Shown: one piece after another, positions 10,626 to 21,670 of the stretch | Layout of the letters: each line of letters starts with the position of its first letter | Position numbering within the stretch: position 1 is the first letter of the stretch | Source of the DNA: Margaritispora aquatica | Taxonomy: Eukaryota > Ascomycota > Leotiomycetes > Helotiales > Discinellaceae | Assembly (NCBI GenBank): GCA_007644065.1 | Contig: VJWN01000001.1 | Coordinates: 2,804,340 to 2,868,339, forward strand | Direction of reading: 5' to 3' | Length of the DNA: 64,000 bases | The notes under the pieces: model-generated | Database searches by the model: none | The model's input: only the letters and a program-made list of their open reading frames with translations | What the model was told of the DNA's origin: nothing | Program-made: the position numbers and the translations under genes

Positions 10626-11558
10626 ATGTTGAAATTACAACAATACGTTCAGCCAGCATTCTCTCGCTTATCATCAGAGTACGATCATTACTTACATCCC
10701 GACGAGTACGGAGCAAACCACCATACCATGTCACCTTTTTCGCAACTCAGATCCGGCAATTCCGGCTATGGAGCAGGGATCGATCGAGACTTCTCTCCTA
10801 TCATGAATTACCTTGATGAGTTCGACAGACACTTCTCAGGTCGCCATCGCTTTGTAAACTGCTTCATCCCACGATTCGACCTTGAAGAAGATGCTCACAA
10901 TTACTACCTATATGGTGACATCCCCGGCGCGAGCGTGGAAGACATCACGGTCGAAGCACATGACAACCATACATTGGTTGTGTATGGCACGACCAAGCGT
11001 GCCGGTCCCGAGAGGATGCAGGTGCAGAACGGGGAGAAACTAGGAGGGCCATTCGTCAAGGTTGACTTAAACGAGAACGAGAACGGCAGAATGAACCAAG
11101 AAGCCAAAGACTCGGCATCGTCATCAGGAGCATTATCTCCTTCTGCTCCAGTTCCTGCTCCAGTTCCCGCTCCAACTCAAGCTCATGAAGCGGGTACCAA
11201 CAAGCCCTACTTCCCTCCTCCACCCACGGAACCACCACCACATTCACACGCACACCACCAGCGCAGAGTCTCGCAAGTACAACCAGTGCAGAAACTGTCG
11301 CAGTCCGATTTCACCAACCACAGGGTCCTGCTCTCTGAGCGTCTGGTGGGCGAGTTCCGGCGCACGTTCGCCTTCCCATCGGATGTCGTGGAGCAAGGCG
11401 TGCGAGCGAGCATGGAGAATGGTGTGCTTTCGCTTGTGGTGCCAAAGAAAGAGAGGAGTGCTGTTGAGAGGGACGTGGGGAGGAAGGTGCCCATTTTTGA
11501 GGGGCGGTGGTGGTCCCCTGGAAATAAGGAGGGCAGTGGGTTTACGTACCCTAAATGA
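10626..11558 (+). CDS. Small heat-shock protein, Hsp20/alpha-crystallin family (Hsp30 type)
   Basis: ATP-independent chaperone that holds unfolding proteins, usually cytosolic oligomers. It is an intact 310-aa frame. After a low-complexity N-terminus, the alpha-crystallin domain starts near residue 78 (FIPRFDLEEDAHNYYLYGDIPG, then VEDITVEAHDNHTLVVYG). An insertion of about 85 residues, rich in Ala, Pro and His (PAPVPAPTQAHE, PPPPTEPPPHSHAHH), interrupts it. It resumes at LLSERLVGEFRRTFAFPSDV and ends with ASMENGVLSLVVPKKE, the family's closing strand. Such linkers are known in fungal Hsp30 proteins. A second in-frame Met at codon 35 is an alternative start. A possible heat-shock element lies upstream. 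Confidence 0.9.
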   Translation: MLKLQQYVQPAFSRLSSEYDHYLHPDEYGANHHTMSPFSQLRSGNSGYGAGIDRDFSPIMNYLDEFDRHFSGRHRFVNCFIPRFDLEEDAHNYYLYGDIPGASVEDITVEAHDNHTLVVYGTTKRAGPERMQVQNGEKLGGPFVKVDLNENENGRMNQEAKDSASSSGALSPSAPVPAPVPAPTQAHEAGTNKPYFPPPPTEPPPHSHAHHQRRVSQVQPVQKLSQSDFTNHRVLLSERLVGEFRRTFAFPSDVVEQGVRASMENGVLSLVVPKKERSAVERDVGRKVPIFEGRWWSPGNKEGSGFTYPK

Positions 11559-12295
11559 GTTGTTTGAACGACTTAGTAGAGGAATAGAGTTTGAAAGACA
11601 AAGCGAGGCAAATTTTAGGACTTGGAGGATGGATCTTGGAGATTTAATGATGACTTAATGATGAAGGGAAATAATGGAAATGATTGGGTGTCGCAAAATT
11701 GAATTAGATGGAGACGGAATGGAATGGAATGGAATGGAATAATCATCTTATGATCACACTTTTGCAGTTCTGTTGGGGATAAGAACAAGATATGGGCAAA
11801 AATAAAAAGATCTACAATATCATAAGACTTTCATCCACTGCAGATTTCCGCACAACAAGCTACACAGCAATAGAAGGAGCAAGCGAGTCGTGATCTTGAC
11901 TTCACTACATTGGGGCTGTACATTCGCTCGCCATATTCCTGCGAAAGTTTTTCTGTTTATGCAATGATGATACTGTATCCGGTATCAGATTCGTAGGAAC
12001 AAACATCGAGGATGTCGCAGTAGAAGTTGATTTTTTGGTCGGTTGGCTCGCGAGGGCGAAAGGAGACCTCAAAATCTTGTTAGTCTAAATCCTCATGATT
12101 TCAGACCATAGGTCCAATGATTGGAAAAACCTATCAGGTATCCTATAAATAAATGTAACTATACTATTGAGTTCAAGACCTCGTAGCTCATGCGCATCAT
12201 CAAATCATAGACACGTTGTCGCCAAAATTCAAAATCTGAAAGACACATTGGCCTTACCCCTCGCATGATCGCTTTCTTCTCGCTTAACTTCGTAC
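11559..12295. other. Intergenic, with a GGAAT microsatellite
   Basis: Convergent 3' region between the Hsp20 and subtilase-like genes. It contains five copies of GGAAT (11716-11740). No gene seen. Confidence 0.5.
11716..11740. repeat. (GGAAT)5 microsatellite
   Basis: Five perfect tandem copies of a pentanucleotide. Confidence 0.95.
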
Positions 12296-13719
12296 CTACT
12301 TCCCACTCCCATTATACGCCAAGCAATTCGGACCACCGCCCAAATTCCCTTTCACCACGCCCTTCGAGCAAGTCGTCTGTAATCTCGCAGCCACGGCCGA
12401 CGAACCCGCCAAGTTATCCTTCGCGATATAATACATCGCCAGCCCAGCAATATGCGCCGCCGCCGACGCAGTGCCGGACAAAGTGCGCCAGCATGCCGCG
12501 CCGCCCAAATTACAGCCTGGACCGGGGAACGCGCTCGTGATTCCCACGCCTGGGGCGAGGACATCGAGACCCGCACCGACGTTCGAGAAGAGCGCGAGGT
12601 TGTTGACGCTGTCGACGGCGGCGACGGTGATGGCTGAGACAGCGGAGGCCGGGGAGCTGGTCGCAATGGAGCCGGAGGAGCCGGAGCCAGTGACCATGGT
12701 CATTCCTTGGCCAGCGACGTTGTTGACGATTGAGTTTAAGGCGCTGTTGTAGGCTCCGCCTATGGCTAGCATTTGGACGGAGCGCTTGAGTAGTCCGGCG
12801 GCTGAGGCGTGGTCGTGGGCTTGATCAGTTTCCCGTCAGCAATTTGCGATTTGGTGAATTATAAGTATTTCACAAAGGAAATGAAAATGAAACGTACCCC
12901 AAATAATTCCTTTAATAACATTCGAGATCGTACCTGCTCCGTTGTCATCAAGCACCTTCACCGAAATTGCCTGGCCACCACCTTTGCACACTCCCGCAGT
13001 CGTTCCCAAGATTGTGCCAGCCATGTGTGTGCCATGTCCATTAACGTCTTGAGCAGTAGTTGAAGGCGTATAGTTGATTCCTACTGAAGCCCTGGGGGAA
13101 AGATCCACATGCGCGGTGTATATTCCAGTGTCGAGGATGTAGGCACGAGTGTTGACGCAGGCGGGGTAGTCGAACACATAGTGATAGGTTCCTACTTCGT
13201 AGTTGCGGTGCGAGATGCGAGATAGGCCCCAGAAACTCGTAGTGATCGAGGTAAGAGCTCGTGCTTCGAGGGAAGTGATGTTTGGCGCGACGACCTCGGT
13301 TGTGGGGTCGAGACGGACAATCATATCTCTTTCCACATGTTGAATCTATACATGATATCAGTGTCTGTATTGCACTTCTATAAGATCTTAAGGTGACTTA
13401 CCAATGAGGATTTGCCAATTTGTACTAAGCCTGCTGCATTAGTGTTGATGTGCACGCCCTTAAAAGTCCCAATCGAAAAGACAGCATCCGGTGCTTTCCC
13501 AAGTTTGGCCTTGATCTCGCGATGATGAGTCGCGGTGTCTGCTTCAGAGATTCCGGCTTTATACGTAATAATCCAAGAGTTTGCAATGACATCAGCCTGA
13601 TTGCCTGTCGTTGCAAGGACATTAACGCCAGGTGTATCTGCAAGTGGAACAGCTGGTAGAGCAGACGCAAGTGCCGAAGACAGAATCACTGCTACTGCCG
13701 GAATGTATGTCAGATACAT
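12296..13719 (-). CDS. Secreted subtilase-like protein (proteinase K family), catalytic Ser replaced
   Basis: Three exons: 13402-13719, 12898-13345, 12296-12819 (introns 13346-13401 and 12820-12897); 429 aa, in frame. The start MYLTYIPAVAVILSSALAS is a signal peptide. An inhibitor_I9 propeptide follows (SWIITYKAGISEADTATHH), then the S8 domain. The catalytic Asp is present in RAYILDTGIYTAHVD and the His in VNGHGTHMAGTI. The Ser box, SGTSMAxPHVAG in the family, reads SGTASAAAHIAG: the nucleophile is Ala (codon GCG) and the Pro is lost. The oxyanion-hole Asn of the AAGN motif is also absent (MVTGSGSSG). The frame is clean and splicing intact, so this looks like a maintained non-catalytic member rather than decay. 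Confidence 0.88.
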
Positions 13720-14606
13720 TATTGCGCGAAGTAATGAGAAGCCCTTACCGAAACCTAGGTCGTGATGGGTACTTAGCGCTCTTATAATTACAACCACAGC
13801 GAAGAGGGATTCAAAGGCTCACTAAAACATTCTTGGCGACCAGGCATCTCTCACAATTTATGACGAAAAGAAACACAAACTATGAATATCGTTTGCTGCG
13901 ATTCAGCCATTGAAGGCTGCAATGGAGGCTGTGACTGACGGTGAAGCTATTTCAAGCAAGACATCACGCAGTGCTTAGCCGTAAAGCCACTAGGAACACT
14001 TAGAGATTATGTTTTAGACAGTGAACCCCACCTTACACTTGGCAAAATGTTTCTGTTCGGATATAACGTACAGGGCTGGGGGGGTGTCTGTATCGGAATG
14101 TAATTGTAGCTTAAGGTTCTTCTTTTTGAACGAAGGATGAAACAAATATGAAAAGAAACGAAAGACACCTAACGAAGCACATGAGCAAACCACATGCACC
14201 TATTCGGCACCTAAGTAGTGAAAAATTATCTTGGCCGGTACCAGGAGGAGTAAACACAAGATCATGTAGTCAAATTCCAGAACGTAAGAACTATAAGATA
14301 CAAATGAGGTCTCGCTTAAGAAGGCATACGACCTAGGTAGGTAAGTCCTCCTTGGTGAATGAATCACATGACATACCATGTGATTTCATGAACATCTTTG
14401 GAAGACATTTCTCAGACGCAGCCATTGGGTTATTTTGAATAGACAGTAAGAATTAGATCATTTCGCAAGTTTATCAACCCAATATTGGGGAAATTCAAGA
14501 AGATACTCGCTGTTCAAACGGCACGGGTAGCAAGATAACCATTTACGTAGCCTGGACAAACAAGAAAACCCCACACATCATTTCTATCCCCCACCCAGAA
14601 CAGTAT
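13720..14606. other. Intergenic
   Basis: 5' flank of the subtilase-like gene and 3' flank of the next minus-strand gene. A TACCTAGG-like element (cctaggtaggtaag, about 14331-14344) is present. No gene seen. Confidence 0.5.
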
Positions 14607-15233
14607 CTAATGCGAACCAGATTCAGATCCGTATCGCTCTCTAACCTGCTCTGGAGCCACCTTCTTGCCGATTCTCTTGTCCTCATCCACAGCCACCGCA
14701 TCATTGCTCTCCTTTGGAATAACCACAGCTGGAACCCAGCGATTGATGACACCAACATGCATTGCATGACCACTGATATTGCAGCAGTGACCAAGCTCAG
14801 CATGAGATACCCTCCACAGCTTATCCAAAGTACCACTCTCCATGACTCCACTAACTTCCACCAGGTCCTGCCTTCCTCTGGTTGACTTATAGAGCCAGAA
14901 GCGATCGCTTTTCTTCGTCAAAATCTCCCCCTCAGTATCTGGCTGCTTTTCCCACTCCGTAATCTGGTACAGGGCGTCCCAATAATCGCGAATACTACTC
15001 AATGGTTTCGGTAGCTTGGTAGTGTCTCGAGAGAGGCTTGTGAGATGGCAGAAGACAAAGTGAGAATAGACTGTGGTTTCCGGGAGTGCGGAAACCAACT
15101 CCGGGAGACGAGCGGGCGGAAAATAGACTGGGCAGCAGAAAATAGGATTCGAATGTTTCTTGGGCCTGCAAAAACTCGAGAATAGATCCTCTGGCATGTG
15201 TATGATTTGCGAAGGTGCATCGAAGTTGGTCAT
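14607..15233 (-). CDS. Orphan protein, 208 aa
   Basis: Unrecognised single-exon frame starting MTNFDAPSQIIHMPEDLF. The open frame extends six codons further upstream but without an ATG. The sequence is protein-like: a Cys/Pro-rich N-terminal third (FCCPVYFPPARLPELVSAL), a middle part with RDYWDALYQITEWEKQPD and RFWLYKSTRGRQDLVEVSG, and a charged C-terminal tail (AVDEDKRIGKKVAPEQVRE). No signal peptide and no membrane span, so probably intracellular. The neighbours give no functional hint. Confidence 0.6.
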   Translation of the reverse strand: MTNFDAPSQIIHMPEDLFSSFCRPKKHSNPIFCCPVYFPPARLPELVSALPETTVYSHFVFCHLTSLSRDTTKLPKPLSSIRDYWDALYQITEWEKQPDTEGEILTKKSDRFWLYKSTRGRQDLVEVSGVMESGTLDKLWRVSHAELGHCCNISGHAMHVGVINRWVPAVVIPKESNDAVAVDEDKRIGKKVAPEQVRERYGSESGSH

Positions 15234-18200
15234 GTTGAGAGTCGATTTCAAAATGCCAAAGAGGCTTTAGTTTCTGAGTGGAGATCAGCCGATTTTATTA
15301 GAACCTCCTATGGGCTGTGTTGAAGATGTGCCTTTGTTCGTGGTCTCGATTGCAACGTGTGTTGATGTTGTGAAGAATGTTATAGCAGCAAAGATTTTTA
15401 AAGAAAAAGCTGATGTAACCCTTGGCGATGATATTGCTGTACTTTTTGATGATGCTTTGGTGTAGAAGAAAGAAACTCGAATGTCACTCTGTCAGAAATA
15501 AATAACAGAAGGAAATCCTGCTCTTGCCGTTGACCAAAATCTTGTTCTAAGTGGGAATGAAAGGAGGGAACGTCCAAAGGACACTCCTAAGAGCTTGCAC
15601 ATAGATACCTGCTAAGAGAAACATATCAACTTGAAGGGAAAGCCCATCTTCCAGTAGAATGTGCGAGTACAAGTCGAAAATCGTAGCAGATGGTTTTGGA
15701 AGCAGCGATGCAGGCCCATTGATGAAGCCAGTCATTCCCTCTCGGTAATTTCCAAAAGAACTGTAAAGGATATGATGGAGAATTACATAGGTGGCAATTC
15801 TTGGAGTATACTTTGGTCTTTGGCATGAGATACTTTCTAGTGATATGGAGTGTTTGAGCGGGAAGCATGTAGATGATTTCATGGCAGCATCCATTCCTCT
15901 ACACACAGCAGTGCCCAGTATTTGTTCATTAAAACCAACGGATACTCACTCAAGGCCTTTCTTACATCTCAATTTTGATCCCCATCATTATTCTCTGCAA
16001 CACGACAAGTACAAAAACAAAAATCATCTAGATAGCTTATGGAGACAGCCAGCACTAGAGCAGCAAATGAAGGACACATTAATTGAGAGATCACAATTAT
16101 CACTCGAACTTCCAAGCTCCATTTCTGCCAAGTAGGAAGAATCGCTGGCCGAACTTTTTAACACAACAAACATAAAACACGAATGGGGAAGACACCTTGT
16201 TCAAAGAAAACGTCAACGACAAGCTCCCCTCCCCCTCCAACCCATCCCCAAAAACAAAAAACCAAGCAACTCCAATGATGGAGCGAAATCACAAGCTTGA
16301 GCGATATAAAGCATCCCGCAGATTATGCCATCCAGCTTGGTGATTCACATGAAGAATCGCCTCCGGCTCCATCCTCGTCTATCCACATTCATTTGACAGC
16401 GGCACCACAATTTCCCCATCAAAGCACTTGCATCCGAAAGAATAACTCCAGTCGCTTGCACAAGGAACACGGTGTACTACGTATATCAGATCGGGAGGAG
16501 CCTTAATACAAAATATGGCATATGCGAGCTCGTGCTGGTATCGAGGACTTTGTATGAAACTTCGCGCAAGTCAGAGTGCATCTCGCGTAGATATCTTACT
16601 GCACCAGAAACTACATCAGGACTGTCCTATCTTTGCGTTACACCAAGGCACATGTACGTCTGCTTAGAGATGAAAAATCAGCAGTTACCTATCTCATGCA
16701 AGAACCGAAGAAATAACCCGAGACCGAGGAGGGAGAGGAGGAGGAGCAACAACACCGCGTCGCCCTCGCCTTCCCTCGGTCGTCTTTGTCGTCTTCTCGT
16801 GCCAAATCACACCACGGCCACGGCTTGTCTTCCGCAGGCGACAAGCAGAGATCTGCTGCGTAAAGCCCATACGAGACGTCTTTGCTGACGACAGGAGGAG
16901 ATTGCAATGCAATAGCAAAGCGGCTTAAAATAGTGTTGTAGCACTAGTACTCGTAAAGGCAAAACCAGCTTGAGATGGAGTTTTGTTGAGACAATTCACA
17001 TGTCAGAGGGAAAAAAAGTTGATGTGGCTGGTGAATAACGTGCTCGGTTCGACCTGCGGTCTGTGGCAATAAAGCGGCTATTGGTGTCTGGTTAGTCAGG
17101 ATCAGGATCAGAAGCTTTTTTTCTTTGATTCTGCACTTGAAGTTGCCCTGATGTTGTGTGACGCAAGGGAAGAACCGGAGAAGATACGTGGAAGTGGATC
17201 ATGTTTGAGAATTCTCCTTGAATGATTGTGAGATTATATAAATACATCAATAATAGAAGTTTCTTTTTGTCCTTCAAAATCAAACTCCGAAAAGGTATTT
17301 ATGTTCGGCTAAGGATGAAAATAGTAAGGCTGATCTTGAGATCGGTTAGTGCATGAGCTTGGAGCTGTCTCCCGTCCTGATCTGCAGGCAAAATGAGCAA
17401 GCCCAAGAAGTTTAATTTTTCTTTGGGCTGGGGGCTTGTGAAAAGAGATATTTGATAGGGGACGGTTAGGAATACAAAATATTATTAACAACAATGAAGC
17501 GGTAGGTATGCAACCATTGGGGACTCTCGCTTCCTGGTATGACTTTGACATTGAGTAATCTCGAGTTACCTATGAATGGCAACCTGCAGTCCGATCCATT
17601 ACGAACCAGTGAAGTGTTGGTTTTGAGTTCTGTGCCTCTCTACCACGTATGATAAGGATACCCGTCGGAGAAGCAAAGCATAGCATAGCATAACATAGCA
17701 TAGCATCTCAGAGCAGTGCATTTGGTATGAATGCAAGACTTCAATTGCTTTCGCTGATGACAGGCGAAGTCAGAATCTTAATGAATTTCAACCAGTTTCG
17801 AGAACTTACAGTGAAGTTACACATTCGCTTCTCTTGCATTTATGTACCGAAGCGATAGTTAGTTGAGGTACCAAACCTATTACATACTCCGTACCTCTGT
17901 ACCTATGATAACAGGAGGTGCCCTTCACATGCTATTCCACTAACTGTCGTATCAAGCACACGGGCCTACTTGCGGCGTCGTGGTGGTGGGTATGGTGGTG
18001 TGGCTACTCACGAAACCCTGCCCTCGCCCTCGACATCAAACATCATCCTTTCTCTCCGAATTCTCTCGAATCACATCACTTTCACCACAACCGACCAGCA
18101 CAATCTGTGAGCCTGGTTCCCCTTGTGTTTCTATGCCGGTACTCCGTACTGTTCATTCACAGTCGTAGTAGCAGTCGTACCAAAACCGTCTGCAGTCCAC

Positions 18201-18732
18201 CCACTATGCGCAACTATAGAAGCCGGCTATTGGCTCACGGGACTTTCTCCTGTCTTCCACAACCATGCCTCGTCATCCTGCGTGGGCTGGCCGTTGGATG
18301 ATGAAAATCAGGGAATCTAGAGTATCTTAACACATGCAAAATGCAAAAGCACAGGAGTTGCATGCCAGACCCAGAGCCAGGGCAAGCCAAGATGTGGCGT
18401 AAGAACCCATTCGTACCAGTCCATCCACCAGCTCATAGCTCTGACCCTCCTTATTAACCTCACAACCACCTCCTTCCTTCTTCCTTCCCATCCTTTATTC
18501 CACAATCTTTGATCAGTTGCATACAAACTCTATCCTTCAGTCCACTATCAAATCAGAAACATACTACAAATAGTAAGTCATCACTTACAACAACCACCAC
18601 CCTGATCATCCGAGACTCTACCTCATGCAAGGAACCGGCATCCTTTATCACACCAGCGACGAACAACAAGAAACTAATATCCATTCTCAGATATCTCATA
18701 TGCCGCATTCAGAGCAAGAGCAATCAAGCAAA
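15234..18732. other. Long gene-poor stretch
   Basis: About 3.5 kb without a gene I can support. Minus-strand frames at 15547-15906 and 16689-16918 and plus-strand frames at 15791-16135 and 17918-18301 have random composition. It contains a CATAG microsatellite (17679-17706) and a pyrimidine-rich segment just before the perilipin gene that is probably its 5' leader. Confidence 0.5.
17679..17706. repeat. (CATAG)n microsatellite
   Basis: Tandem CATAG units with one CATAA variant. The same unit and variant pattern recurs at 33096-33127. Confidence 0.85.
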
Positions 18733-19325
18733 ATGGCACCTCAAGTTAACGGCGACTCGCCATCTTCCGCATTCCTCAGTGTATGTTCATCTCCCCACCA
18801 TCACCCCACCATAATACTGATAAGCTCCCACAGCACCTCTACTCCTACCCCGTCATCTGCGATAGCATCACAACCTTCAAGTCGAATCCCTATGGCGCAA
18901 AATCCATCGATTTTGGGTCCGCGGGCTACGAGAAGCTCGGAAAGCCATTCCTCCCGTACCTCGCCAAGCCATACCAATACGTCTCTCCCTACGTCAAGAA
19001 GGCCGACTCAATCGGCGACTCCACCCTCTCTACACTCGATACCAAGTTCCCTGCGGTAAAGAAGCCAACGGGCGAGCTGTTCGATGAGGGGAAAGCCATC
19101 GTATTCTTCCCGCTGAAGAAGGGCAATGAGGGCAAGGACTATGTGCTTGGTGTCTGGGGTGGAGAGAAGAAGAAGGTTGGTGGAGAGGGACTCGTCACAT
19201 ACGGCAAGGCGGCACTGGCTACTTCCCTCATTGTCAGCTCCGATGCGTATAACTTCCTCAGCACCTATTTCAGCAAGAAGACCACGGAAGTGAAGGAGGT
19301 CACAAACGAGAAGACTAGCTCTTAA
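18733..19325 (+). CDS. Fungal perilipin-like lipid-droplet protein, CAP20/MPL1 family
   Basis: Coats lipid droplets and controls triglyceride use; in plant-pathogenic fungi the family contributes to appressorium turgor. Exon 1 is 18733-18780 (MAPQVNGDSPSSAFLS), intron 18781-18833 (GTATGT...CACAG), exon 2 is 18834-19325; 179 aa. Family hallmarks are visible: DSITTFKSNPYGAKSI, PFLPYLAKPYQYVSPYVKKA, KFPAVKKPTGELFDEGK and a C-terminal GGEGLVTYGKAALATSLIV. Length matches the family. An in-frame ATG farther upstream (18625) is possible but lacks conservation, so 18733 is preferred. The long pyrimidine-rich leader suggests strong expression, by inference. Confidence 0.92.
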
Positions 19326-21670
19326 GCGATTGATTGCTAGGTAGAGTTTGAGATGATGATCACGGCCGTCTGGAACACCAAAGGAAGAAATACACGATGA
19401 TATACCCTTCTCCTCTCCTTGTCTCGGGATTTGGTCTGGCGAGAGGAGTTTGAGGATACTTTGATTTTAAACGTGGATGAGAAGATCGACGTGGTGCCTT
19501 TACGCGGCAACTTTTCAGTTGCGAGAAGAAGTTTGTTTGCGTTTTAGTTTGCAATCTCATATCCATACGCCTTAATACGGATATACGATCGCGCCGCTTG
19601 TATGATTGGAATGAATGGGGGTGTGGATCGTTTGATTGGAAAAGTGTGAAGGATTGGTGGATTGCAAAGTATTATTACTACTACTCTGGGCACATAGCTC
19701 CGAATAGCAATCATAGAATTCGTTTCTCTTGGATCAGATCAGCTTCTGTTTGTCTCGAATTGAGTTGTAACAAGATGTGAAGCGAGTGCTTCTAATGAAC
19801 TGTATGTTCATGATCAAGCTATTCCATCAACCTCGCTTAAAATAATCCTGCTTTCACGTCACTTACATTAGTGTACATTAATCAGTTGAACTTGCCACAA
19901 CAAGTCTGCTTTTCCTCGTTTGGTTAAGACCTAGACTGTGGCCTGAATCACAAGCCATGTTGAAGCAGAAATACAAGTAGTTGGCGACTGTTCCGAGAGA
20001 TTGTCAGTGGCTGACGTCGATACCTTTTGCACCAACTGTTCAGAGAGAACGTATGTTGGGTTTGCAATCATATCTACGTATTCTCCGCAGATGCATACAT
20101 TGACGAATTACAACCCGTGTCGAGGTACTTAGATATTTGTTCGTATGCAGCTTACTTGCTCTTTCCTAATGTCGAACTCGGTTCGTTCATTTTACTCCTT
20201 GACCAAGGCAAACCAGCACCCCCTTACCTACATACCTTAACCACCTACTTACTTGCATATATCATGAACGTTCTTACACAGCTTTCTCATCCGTCCATTC
20301 ATTCATCCTCATTCCCCAAGCCAATGCAAGACAGGCAGATATTTCACTTATTGGTAAAGGGGTTCCATTATGGTGATTGTATGTAGGTGGAGGAGGTGAT
20401 TGTTCCATTCCCTTGAAGTGACGAGAAGCAGAGGGTGATATTTGCAATTACTCAAATAGATTCCATCAAACAAATTAACAATGTGCTGCTCGTTTTGCTT
20501 GACTCATAATTCTTGCAACTATCATTTACTATTCATCATAATAATATCACGCACTTGATATTTAAACACCTGTCTTACTTGTTGTTTATTTTCGAGGCTA
20601 TCCAAAGCAAGGATTTCTTTCATCAAGAGAGATCAGATAGCAACTGCCTGCACTTCCTTCCCAGACCAATTTTACTCACCACGCTTCTTTCTCCCTATGA
20701 GTTGTGTAGTTAAGCGAGATCTTATATGAATATGAACTTACAACTAACTACCTTATTCTACCCAAAACTAAGTATCATTCAATTACCTAATCCTAGTCGC
20801 TCTGGTCTACTTCGTCTACTGAGATTCTGTAGGTAAGGCAGTCAGTCTATTTTATGCCGAGATTACAAGATCACGTATTTTATCCTCGCTAATATGTCAC
20901 ATCATCACATCACATCACATCATATCACATCACTATCTTGTGATTCGTTATGTTTCACTATGTCCTCCCTTCCCCTCGCTCGCCCCTCCTCTTTTATTCC
21001 CCCCTTTCTTCCTTCCATTTTAATACCCCTGTAAGCAGCAGAAGTCTCACTTACATCCTAGGCAGTCAATACTACACATAGCACCACACCGACCACAAAG
21101 CTAGCAGCTAGCAAACAAACATACCATAATAATCCATAGCTTGCTTACCTAGGTGCTTATGTATTCAACAATCAGATCCGACTGTTAAAAGCAATTAGAG
21201 TAGAGAAAGTGGTTTCCATTTCCATTAGAACGCCGCCCATAAACCCGGCTGAGAACATCTCCAACACCAAGCAACTCTAAAGACAAGTCAATCCAGGCCA
21301 AGGGTTCACTCATACTAGCAGCCAGCTAGCTGGAAGTCCCAGCTGGGCACAGCAGCCTGAAAATAAGTATGGGCGGAAGGAACAAGTCTGCAAGATTTCA
21401 TTGTCTAGGTATCTAAGTAAGTAAGTCGGGCCCAGCCCGTTTGAGTCGTGGATCACGCTGTATAGATAGGTAGGTAGTTTATTCATCTATGCATCAATCG
21501 CTTGATTCTCATCTTATTCATCGCTCGCTAAAACACCGCCTATCCCACGCAAAACTCTACCATGCCAATTGCTCCATCTCATCCAAGACGATGCTTGTTT
21601 GCTTGCAACAGGCTATCTAAAGACAATGTCCCAAAACACCACACCTTCACGAGACCACCTCCCTTCTCAA
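19326..21670. other. Intergenic, repeat-containing
   Basis: About 2.3 kb between converging genes. It has an ACATC-type microsatellite (20896-20934) and several AGGTA/TACCT-rich runs (for example 21408-21425 and 21466-21480). No credible gene. Confidence 0.5.
20896..20934. repeat. (ATCAC)n microsatellite, imperfect
   Basis: Repeated catcacatcacatcacatcat units with small interruptions. Confidence 0.8.

Noticed and set aside
17918..18301. 127-codon plus-strand frame upstream of the perilipin gene
   Set aside because: Low-quality composition; probably promoter or leader DNA.
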